Below, in pieces: positions 55,281 to 64,000 of a DNA stretch of 64,000 bases. Each line of letters begins with the position of its first letter. Position 1 is the first letter of the stretch. The position numbers and the translations under genes are program-made. Origin of the DNA: Ahaetulla prasina. Taxonomy: Eukaryota; Chordata; Lepidosauria; Squamata; Colubridae. Where the stretch lies: the NCBI RefSeq assembly GCF_028640845.1, contig NC_080539.1:164746236-164810235 (forward strand), read 5' to 3'. The notes under the pieces are model-generated. The model ran no database searches, had not been told where the DNA came from, and saw only the letters and a program-made list of their open reading frames with translations.

Positions 55281-56273
55281 CCTCGGTGGACTTGAGCTCC
55301 TAGAATTCCCCAGCCTGTACAATCATTGCTAAGAATTCTGGGAGTTGAAGTCTACACATCTGGATGGAAGTTGGCAAGATTTGAAAAATCTATGGCATTC
55401 TTGCAGTCATGGTATTTTTGTCTTGGTCCTGCAATTTTTGGAGTGTGCGATCCTCATCTCTGCCCCTTATGTCCTTTCAAGGAAAAAATGCTGTCTTGGG
55501 CTGAAAAAGTTGGCCATCTCTAGTGTAAACTTATCAAGCTTTATATCACTATCTGAGAGACTTATATTTGTTTCAGTCAATCGGAATTTGATGCATTTTG
55601 ATAGCTTTTGTATTTCAAATTGCTATATTTCTACTGTTACATTTTGGGATATGTTTAGCTGAAACACCCGAAATAATTTCAGCTTTGAGTGTTTTAGGCT
55701 GTGTTACTTATACTATATCCTGTTTTCAGTCCATAGTAAATTATTGGGGCTTCTGAAATATTGTATTGTATTTCTTACCATTTTTGAAACAATATCATTC
55801 ACATATCTGATTTCTGTTTAATGTTCCCCAATACATACACTCATTCCTTTTCTAATAGTTTTTATGGCAAATGTTTGGTTCCCCCCCACAAAATTATTGT
55901 GGAAAATTTAAGCTTTTACTTTAGAGCATGGCAATGTTCTGTTGGAAGTTGGAACCACAATAGTTATATACTAAGAAATGTATGTTACTTTTACGTCAAT
56001 TTCTCTGATGCACATACACACAACTGTAATTAGCTGACTACATCCATAGTGAAACAAGCATAGAGAATGTGTGGTTAACTATTGATTTGTGCAACTGAGG
56101 CCACTATTCCATCCTGCTTCACTGGTCTGTTACCTGCTCTTTTATTCAGCTTGATTAGATGCTCATATTTTTAGGAGTGAGTAGACTGCCTTGTTGCTCA
56201 TTTCCTGACCAGTGAGGCTGAACGATGTATCAAAACAATTCCACAAGGGGCAAAATATAAATTCATCCGGAGC
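55281..56273. other. Intergenic sequence, one worn palindromic MITE
   Basis: 55285-55375 (GTGGACTTGAGCTCCTAGAA ... AATTCTGGGAGTTGAAGTCT) is a decayed copy of the H-P palindrome. The rest is AT-rich with no gene. Confidence 0.45.
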
Positions 56274-56281
56274 CTAAAAAT

Positions 56282-56402
56282 CAGGGGTGGAAAGCTATCT
56301 GTGGACTTCAAGCCTCATAATTCTTGAGCCAGCATGGCTGGCTCAGGAATTCTGGGAGCTGAAGTCCACAAGTCATAAAGGGGCAATAGTTTCCCACCTC
56401 TG
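56282..56402. mobile_element. Palindromic hAT MITE (family H-P), copy 4
   Basis: 121 bp palindrome. Flanks CTAAAAAT (56274-56281) and CTATAAAT (56403-56410), 7 of 8. Termini are CAGGGGTGGAAAGC and TTTCCCACCTCTG. Centre GAGCCAGCATGGCTGGCTC. Confidence 0.83.
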
Positions 56403-56410
56403 CTATAAAT

Positions 56411-57004
56411 GAATAATATTGTCTGCCAAATGCAATACTAGTAATTTAATCAGGGATGAGAAATCGGGAACAGATTCAGATAGATAAAGTAATCTTGGGC
56501 CAAGTAATAATTGCAGGAATTCATTTTTGAAAAAGGGGGCATGATTGGATTGAGGCTAGCAGGCAGCAATGAGTATGAAACTGTTCAGTCAAAACCAGGA
56601 AATCTTGGCCTGGTTTTACAAAAGTACCTAATGGGTTTGATTTGGGAGCAGCATGTTTTGCAAATCTAGCTATTTATGGTTAATACAGCAAGCATGGTTA
56701 AACAATACGTAGTGGCTTAATGGATACACATATCTATTCTGTGAATCTCTCGGTTCACCTTCAGGGATAATCTAATCTACTAATAAGATCCTGACAGGAT
56801 TTATATTGGAGTCTCTTTCATTTGTAAGGGAGCTCCTTCACAATCCTTGTGCCAGCTGCTGGTCATCCTAAATGAGTAATCTCAAATTACTGCCAAGGAG
56901 CAAATCTTGTAAATTCCCAGAGATCCTGCTTTATAGCACATAGACACACACAGACACACACTTCATACAGAATGTTCTTACTTGAGTCCATTTGTCTGGT
57001 TATA
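56411..57004. other. Intergenic sequence, no feature seen
   Basis: Nothing recognised apart from a short CA-rich stretch near 56938-56962. Confidence 0.4.
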
Positions 57005-57352
57005 GGCAAAAAAATAAATATAACAAAATCCAAGCAGTATTTATGAACAGGAATTGTAAAGCCATCAAACCACCTTTCCCTTGGAAAAAATTGAAACCCA
57101 GAAACTAGCATAATTAAGCATAGATGAAGCATAAATGGAGCAATGAACTATCCATAGGACCTTTTTTAAAAATCACAAATGAAGATTAAAGGTGATGTAG
57201 ATAGTTCATTGCCCCATTTATACTTGATCTATGTTTGTTTATGCTTGAATTATGCTTGATTATGCTAGTTTCTTGGTTTTATTTTTTTCAGGGGAAAGGT
57301 GGCTTGATGGCTTTACAACTCTACTTTGTAAGTACTGCTGAGATTTTTTTTT
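57005..57352. repeat. Long palindrome 1 (arms about 150 bp)
   Basis: Left arm 57005-57154 pairs with right arm about 57203-57352: GTAAAGCCATCAAACCACCT / AGGTGGCTTGATGGCTTTAC, AGAAACTAGCATAATTAAGC / GCTTGATTATGCTAGTTTCT, GGAGCAATGAACTATC / GATAGTTCATTGCCCC. The arms differ by scattered substitutions and one indel. The loop holds ATCACAAATGAAGATTA. Not a recognised element. Confidence 0.8.
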
Positions 57353-57755
57353 TTGAAAACACAATTACACCATAGTAATTGTTTTGTACATACTGCACCA
57401 GAAAACACTATATCATCAACCAAATTTTTAAAAAGTTGTGTCCGTTCTAATCTCCTCAATCCAAATTTTCCCTTGCTACATTGAGCTAATAATTAAAGTA
57501 TGAGAAGGATGTATTTCTCTAGGTTTTTAAACATATGTCTCTAATCTTCATTTGTGATGATAGAGACATGAGTTTAAAAACCTGAGGAAATATACATATC
57601 CTTCTCATACTTTAATTATTAGCCCAGCATAGCAAGGGAAAACTTGGATTGAGGATATTAAAAATGGGCACAACTTTTTATAAGTGCGGTTGATGACATA
57701 CTGTTTTCTGATGTAATATGTACAAAACAATTACCATGACATAGTTGTGTTTTCA
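57353..57755. repeat. Long palindrome 2 (arms about 185 bp)
   Basis: It directly abuts palindrome 1. Ends are GAAAACACAATTACACCATA and GACATAGTTGTGTTTTC. Arms share GTAATTGTTTTGTACATA / TATGTACAAAACAATTAC-type pairing and CTAATAATTAAAGTATGAGA / TCTCATACTTTAATTATTAG. The centre is TGTCTCTAATCTTCATTTGT GATGATAGAGACA. The loop core TAATCTTCATTTGTGAT is the reverse complement of the loop core of palindrome 1. Confidence 0.8.
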
Positions 57756-59736
57756 GGGCTAAAATTGAAAATATGCAATAGCCTTGTTGGGTGGGTCTGA
57801 TATATATATAGTTCTACTAAATTTCCTAGAAAAAAAATACTATTAAAACACAAACCATGTTGTCTGGAGAAATTCAAGGGGTGAAAGGTAAAGAGACGAG
57901 GGGGAAAATATGACCTAGGAGCACACGCTCAGGTTCATAAACTATCAACTGTAAACAGAATTCAGTAAATATTTTTAAAGCTATGTCCTTGACTTTCGGA
58001 TGTAAGTCAGAAACCTCTGGTGTGTGTCTCTTCTCCCTGCCTCTGTCTGATTTTTCCCAGGTGCTTCGGTCCCAATATAGAAACCTGTATAACCAGGTGG
58101 GAGATAATCATGAGGACTGTCATAGAAAAGGATTAGACTCCTGCCCAGCAGTTCTAATCTTTCTTACTGATAACATACAAAGAACATTTGCAATGACCTG
58201 CTTTAACACTACATGAAATCTTAAGTTTTCTCTAACTTGGTCCCTCCCCCCACTACTGAATTTCAGCTGCATAAATTTGCTTTTATGCAGAGGTATTAGA
58301 GGAACCTGCATAGTTTAAAACTTAGCATAAATCCCTTCTCTACAATCTGCAAAATATAAGTTACAAAAAGGGATTAAACTTTTGCAGTAGGGTTCCATTG
58401 GAATTACTGGGAATGCAGTTCAAACACATCTGGATGGCATCTGTTTAGGGAAGGCAAGCTTAAGCAATGCCTTCCCACATTATGTAACATATTTAAAATT
58501 TCCAGCTCCTAGTATCTTGGGATGGGCCGGGGGATGGAGCATGTGACTACTCTAAGTGGGAATGGAGCCTAGGAAAGCATAGCTATTTTTTAAATCAGTC
58601 TGAGAATTGAGCCCATTGCCAGAACTGGCTGGCTGCTTTTACTTAAAATGGGGGTGGGTGGGTGTTTATGAGCAAAGAGACAGCACTGTCTTCCCTCCTT
58701 GTTTTTCTGGAAGTAGCCTGAGAGAAAAACAGCTGGTCCAGTTGTCACTGTTTTTCCTTTCCCAGTTTATTGGCTACCTTAAGCAACATGAGGTAGGAAA
58801 AAGCTGAGGTAATCAAACGTATTTCAGGCTGCAGGTGTCCTGCAGAATGTTCTTTTTTTAAAAAAAAAAATCTGAAAAGAGGAACCTAGCAACAGAAGGA
58901 AGCTTTTTTGCCTGCTGCACAAGCTGTTTTGGTTGTTTTATTTAGAATACTAGTTAAGAAACAAGACAGTGAGCAGGCCAATCTGGTCAAGTTCAGTAGA
59001 TAACCTATAGATGATATTAACATCATAGTTAGGCTGGGTAATAAATTTAGGAGATGGCTCAATTTTTCTACCAACCGAATCCTAGAAAAGGGGCATGGTG
59101 TCTGAATTTAGTACCAATGGTAAATACAGACTGAATCAGATGGAGTGATCAGATGGATCACTCGTCCCTGATCATGCTATAAATGTGCCCTGGCCATATT
59201 GCCATGACATTGATGACTTTAATCTTATCCCAGTCCATAAGAGAGACAGACAATCTTGGCTATTCCAGTTCTAGAGAAATATTTTTCCTCTTCTTCTGGT
59301 TTCCTCCTAGGTATCTAAAATTTATTTGGTGTTATCACTTACTTTGGAAGGTGGTCAGGTAACAAGAGTGACCAGAAGCAGAAACCACAGGGACAGGATT
59401 GGAATCAACAATTTGATGCTGCTATATTTTTTGGCTGACTCAAGAATGGATCAGAGTCAGCGGAAAGGAAAGGCCCAGAGCGGAGTTGGAAACTTTTGGT
59501 CAATTAGTGAAAACACAGAGTTGGAAAGAGTCATTCAAGAGCACTGTGCACATTTTGTGGCGCTGGCTGTCAATGGAGACTTGCTGGCTTGTTAAATTAA
59601 ATCTTGGAGGCCATAAGCCAACACATGCTTTCTGGGAGTAAGTCTTACTGAAACCAGAAGCTTTTGTAAAAAAAAGTTGATGAGATATCTTCCTAAACCC
59701 ATACTGATTTATGCATGGCAGATCCCCACCTTATTA
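57756..59736. other. Intergenic sequence, no feature seen
   Basis: Unique-looking sequence; no gene, RNA or repeat could be supported. Confidence 0.4.
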
Positions 59737-61110
59737 GGATTTTAATAGAATAGAATAGAATTTTATTGGCCAAGTGTGATTGGACGCACAAGGAATTTGT
59801 CTTGGTGCATATGCTCTCAGTGTACATAAAAGAAAAGATACGTTCATCAAGGTACAACATTTACAACACAATTGATGGTCAATATATCAATATAAATCAT
59901 AAGGATTGCCAGCAACAAGTTATAGTCATACAGTCATAAGTGGAAAGAGATTGGTGATGGGAACTATGAAACGATTAATAGTAGTGCAGATTCAGTAAAT
60001 AGTCTGACAGTGTTGAGGGAATTATTTGTTTAGCAGAGTGATGGCCTTCGGGAAAAAACTGTTCTTGTGTCTAGTTGTTCTGGTGTGCAGTGCTCTATAG
60101 CGTCGTTTTGAGGGTAGGAGTTGAAACAGTTTATGTCCAGGATGCGAGGGATCTGCAAATATTTTCACGGCCCTCTTCTTGATTCGTGCAGTATACAGGT
60201 CCTCAATGGAAGGCAAGTTGGTAGCAATTATTTTTTCTGCAGTTCTAATTATCCTCTGAAGTCTGTGTTTTTCTTGTTGGGTTGCAGAACCGAACCAGAC
60301 AGTTATAGAGGTGCAAATGACAGACTCAATAATTCCTCTGTAGAACTGGATCAGCAGCTCCTTGGGCAGTTTGAGCTTACTGAGTTGGCGCAGAAAGAAC
60401 ATTCTTTGTTGTCCTTTTTTAATGATGTTTTGATGTTAGCTGTCCATTTGAGATCTTGCGATATGATAGAACCCAGAAATTTGAAGGTTTCTACTGTTGA
60501 TACTGTGTTGTCAAGTATTGTGAGAGGTGGAAGTATGGAAGGGTTTTTCCTAAAATCTACCACCATTTCTACGGTTTTGAGTGTGTTCAGTTCCAGATTG
60601 TTTTGGTTGCACCACAAGGCTAGTCGTTCGACCTCTCGTCTATATGTGGATTCGTCATTGTCTCGAATGAGACCAATCACTGTTGTGTCATCTGCGAACT
60701 TCAGTAGCTTAACAAATGGATCATTGGAGATGCAGTCATTGGTATACAGAGAGAAGAGAAGTGGGGAGAGCACACAGCCTTGGTGGGCCCCTGTGCTAAT
60801 TGTACAGGTATTTGATGTGATCTTGCTTAGCTTCACCTGCTGCTTCCTGTTTGTTAGGAAGCTTGTGATCCACTTACAAGTCTGTTCCGGTACCTGTAGC
60901 TGGTTTAGCTTAGTTAGAAGAATGTCTGGAATGATGGTATTGAATGCTGAACTAAAGTCTACAAAAAGGACCCTTGCATAGGTCTTTGGAGACTCAAGAT
61001 GTTGTAGGATGTAGTGCAGAGCCATATTAACAGCATCATCTGTTGATCTATTTGCTCGGTATGCAAATTGCAAGGGGTCTAAAAGCGGATTCGTGATGGT
61101 TTTCAGGTAG
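59737..61110 (-). mobile_element. Rex1/CR1-group LINE (snake-type), 5'-truncated, minus strand
   Basis: On the minus strand ORF2 runs from about 61110 to 60022 and the 3' UTR to 59737, ending in (ATTCT)n, i.e. AATAG repeats at 59745-59762. Flanking UTR text (TTTTATTGGCCAAGTGTGAT, TTGTCTTGGTGCATATGCTC) is typical of an abundant snake LINE. Reading is almost intact (next entry). Confidence 0.8.
60022..61073 (-). pseudogene. Rex1-like LINE ORF2 (RT C-terminal half), one frameshift
   Basis: The first frame (61073-60351, 240 residues) holds FAYRANRSTDDAV, VLFVDFSSAFNTI, GAHQGCVLSPLLFSLYTND, the catalytic KFADDTTV (FADD codons 60687-60698) and TVEMVVDFRKN. A shift near 60400 moves to the frame 60402-60022, which carries the C-terminal domain (YRGIIESVICTSITVWFGSA, LQRIIRTAEKII, LPSIEDLYTARI, HPGHKLFQLLPS) to the TAA. 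A single frameshift is the only break seen, so the copy is fairly young. Confidence 0.8.
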
Positions 61111-61844
61111 GAAAGGAAATTTGAACATAATTACATCAAGTGCTTCCAGATTTTTAAAGGAGTTCCAAAAGACATCAGATCTTGTTGTAAGTTCCTCTTG
61201 GCTATCAGCCTTTTTTCTGTCCCTTTACATTTCCCAGAAATTCTGTTAAATAACCAAGGAAACCTCTGTGAAAGAAGAGAGAAGGGGTTAAAATGGGGCA
61301 AACATGTGATTATTTCAATAACATGTACTTTAGTTTAATTACAGTAGGATATTAGGCATTGAGGTATGTTTATGTCATTGCTTTCCCAGGCAGTAACTGG
61401 CTCCAAGGCAGAGTAAACCTTTTGCCTCAGACAATGAATCAGAAATAGTGGTAGATTCAGACTGAGGCCCACTGCTAAACCCTCCACTCAAAGTTCAACC
61501 ACTAACACCACTCAAGGTTCCCCATTAGGCCTCAAAATGAAGTATCAGTGTGGACAGAAATACCAGCAAGCCACACCTGCCTCAAAGTCTTCTTCTGAGG
61601 CATCCTTACAGTGAGGGTCGGGCCAATTGAACAATTGTTGTGGAGTTCCCTGTGAACTGCAAGATTGAACACTAGGCGCAATAGCTTTAGTCCGAAAGAT
61701 TTTTCCTTGAGACATTGTGGATGAGAAGACAACATGAATTAGCTGTGGGATCATCCATTTCCTCATTCTAGGAAGAGAGCTCATCCCCAAACTATACACC
61801 AAACTATAACTTACAGCCATTTGCACTGTCCTATGTGACATGAC
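61111..61844. other. Intergenic sequence, no feature seen
   Basis: Nothing recognised. Confidence 0.4.
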
Positions 61845-62085
61845 CACATTTTATGATAGTTTTGCCAAAAACCAGCACTTGTTTCCAGTTGCCACTGAAA
61901 ATCACACCCATAGCAAATCATTGGTTCGTTTAATAACTGTGGTGCTTGCTTAATGATAATGGCAAAAAAACTCATAAAATCAAGTCAGTCACATGACCAA
62001 CCAACTGTATTTTATAACCATTACAACTTATAATTGTAATGGGTAGACTTCATTATGGTCATAGGTCAAGAACTACCTGTCTGTG
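61845..62085. repeat. Decayed MITE related to family M-T
   Basis: TTAATAACTGTGGTGCTTGC, GTCACATGACCAACC and the terminus TTATGGTCATAGGTCAAGAA CTACC recall family M-T, with about 240 bp retained. Confidence 0.45.
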
Positions 62086-63524
62086 CTGTCACAGGATTTC
62101 TATGCTGTGAAATTCATTAACATAGCCTTCCCTGCGTGGCAAAAAAACCAGGTAGCCCCTTTCTCCAACTATTAAAAAGCATAACTGTAAGCTTTTGCTG
62201 AGCTGATGCCAATCAACACCAGAGCCTCTGCAGTAATGAGATGCAAATAGTTGCACCTACCCTCGATCATCAGAAGAGAGCAAGTTGCCTTACGACACAC
62301 AAATCCGGACATTGGCAGTGAGACTACAGGGTTTCCGAGAGAGCTTACTGTGAGCGGCTGCAGCTGGACTTTCTATGTGAAATGTTCCTACTATAACCTA
62401 ACTCGCTTCCCTAAATCCATAATAGCAGTTGATTAGATTACCTTAACCTTTACACCCTGCCTTTGTGTTCAAGGAAGAAAACAAAATGGGGGCTTCCCCC
62501 AATTCGTCCCAGACTATTGATAGGACATTCAATGGTTGCAGCTTCTCCATGTTTACAGTAGACCCGTCCCACCCCCACTGGTGTCCTTCCTGCCTCCCAG
62601 TCCAGAATGACAAGGAGCTCTGCTCTTTCCTTCCTTCTTTCTTTTTTTCCTTCCTTCCTTTCTTTAGGGGCCACGGTGGGGTGGATATGTGTTTTCTGCA
62701 CATATTCCCTGCACTGCATCTGCCGCTGGGTTTTGTGGCCTCTTTCCAGGGATCAAAACAAAGTGGAAGATACAAATCTTAGAATAACATCTGAATCTTG
62801 GAATGGGCTCAGGAATAACACTTTAAACTCCTTTTGCGCCTACATTTGAAGGCAATTTTCTGCAAGATCCAGCTCCAACGGTAGTTAACAGTCCACAGTC
62901 AGCATAAAATATATCTTATTATATCAGTATGTCTGTTGAAGGAGTGGCAAGAACAGTACAGGTTTTGCATTTGAATTTCAGCAGTGTCCAGATGCATGTT
63001 TGGCTATGAGTCTATATCTCACAGACTCTGTATCTTCTTTAATTATCACTCATTTAGCTCCATCTTTTGTTATTTTTCTTTATCTAGGGGATAAGTTCCT
63101 TAATGAAAGTGAGCCAGGAACTTGGTTAGGCTTGTTTGTGGCTTAGCATATTGTGCAAACCTAGTCTGTTTCATTAGCCTGTGGTTTGGTGTAGCCAGCA
63201 AAACCAGAAAATGAACTAATTTAGCACTGTAATAAAGTTAGTCTGTTCCCGGAATGCAAACCTCTGAGTCTCAGAAACCCCCACCTACTTCTGACTTTCT
63301 TTTAAGGACAACCTATGTCAAGAAACTTTCCATTCCATCTCTTTCCATCCATTGATATCAATGGCCCTGACTGGAAGAGGGGGGGGGACACCCCAAAACT
63401 GCACGAACCCTTAGGATTTGTTGTAACTGATAATCAATTAAAAGAATGGATCCCTCCAAATCTAAACTCTATTATAGGAAGCTCACTTCCCTGTTATTCA
63501 GGATACTACTTATAAATGTAATGG
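62086..63524. other. Intergenic sequence with simple repeat, no gene seen
   Basis: A CTTT/CTTC-rich run lies at about 62618-62665. The rest is unique-looking. Overlapping frames at 62443-62849 are compositional. Confidence 0.4.
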
Positions 63525-63930
63525 GCTTAGAGTTTGAAGCATTGTTAGAGGCCCTACACACCCACTTTACGATCTGTGTCTGTTGCTCCCCTCTGGGAGG
63601 AGATTTCAAAGTATCTATAGCAGGACTACTAGATTCTGTAACAGCTTTGATCCTTGTGCCATCCATCTTGTAAACTTGGAGGATTTGTTGTTCTTGTTCT
63701 TATTGCCCTGTATATGTGTGCATTTGAATGAGACTGTGATGTTTCTCTATGTGATACATGCGTGTGTATGTGGGTATATGCATAATGGTTATCTTTTTGA
63801 GAGCTGAATGCAATGCAATTTTATTTTAATGTATGCTAATTAGTGTATATTTAAAGTGGCAATTAGGTTTTATCCTAGCCTATCCTATCCTGTCCTGTCC
63901 TGTCCTGTCCTGTCCTATCTTCTCCATTCT
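63525..63930 (+). mobile_element. LINE 3' end fragment (Rex1/L2-like), + strand
   Basis: The end of an ORF2 C-terminal domain: 63583-63673 encodes LPSGRRFQSIYSRTTRFCNS, the block that in the 59.7 kb LINE reads LLPSKRRYRALHTRTTRHKN. A roughly 200 bp UTR follows, then the (TCCTG/TCCTA)n pentanucleotide tail at about 63876-63925. 5'-truncated. Confidence 0.65.
63876..63925. repeat. (TCCTR)n pentanucleotide microsatellite at LINE tail
   Basis: About ten CCTAT/CCTGT units at the 3' end of the LINE fragment; a tail-seeded microsatellite. Confidence 0.85.
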
Positions 63931-64000
63931 GTATATGAGACTGGGTTCTCCCCTTTTCCAAAAGGATCTGAATGAAGTCATTTTAGCCATCTGTGCCTCA

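Noticed and set aside
60121..60981. 286-residue plus-strand frame
   Set aside because: Antisense shadow of the minus-strand LINE reverse transcriptase.
1..64000. CRISPR arrays, operons, prokaryotic regulatory sites or phage systems
   Set aside because: The window is vertebrate nuclear DNA; the only regular short repeats are eukaryotic microsatellites.

Overview
This is vertebrate nuclear DNA, most likely from a squamate and probably a snake. The evidence is one multi-exon gene ending (FOXO1) next to about 57 kb of non-coding DNA dominated by repeats. The repeat mix is typical of squamates: a BovB LINE, L2-, CR1- and Rex1-like LINEs, tRNA-derived and 5S rRNA-derived SINEs, a DIRS-type retrotransposon, many hAT and Tc1/mariner-like MITEs, and a GATA/GACA (Bkm-type) microsatellite. 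The species is inferred from the repeats, not proven. All family names rest on recognition of motifs and remembered family features; no search was run.

Layout. 1-765 is the end of FOXO1 intron 1 and carries a solo LTR (7-611). 766-2100 is FOXO1 exon 2: the end of the forkhead domain, the AKT/NLS region and the transactivation domain, up to the stop codon. A short intron follows (about 2110-3396), then a long 3' UTR exon (3397 to about 6.5 kb). No other host protein-coding gene can be supported.

7.3-21.4 kb is built from large retroelements: a LINE 3' end, a CR1 3' end split by a hAT MITE, a nearly full-length DIRS element (9304-15246) with inverted terminal repeats, an internal complementary region, broken gag and RT/RNase H/MT frames and an intact tyrosine-recombinase frame, another hAT MITE, and a BovB LINE (18338-about 21430, minus) split by an L2 LINE and by a small inverted-repeat/LTR-like insertion.

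21.4-64 kb alternates unique, possibly regulatory sequence with repeats: two related solo LTRs (22583-23108 and 38979-39525), six copies of one hAT MITE family, four 121-140 bp palindromic hAT MITEs, a tRNA SINE with an L2-like tail, a 430 bp GATA/GACA array, a second L2 LINE, two 5S-derived SINE pieces, a decayed L1, two adjacent long palindromes (57.0-57.76 kb) and a Rex1-like LINE (59.74-61.11 kb).

Among the strongest observations are exact target-site duplications that fix element borders, the complete DIRS end structure, and an open reading frame that crosses the 5' edge of all three solo LTRs in the same phase and ends just before the promoter.
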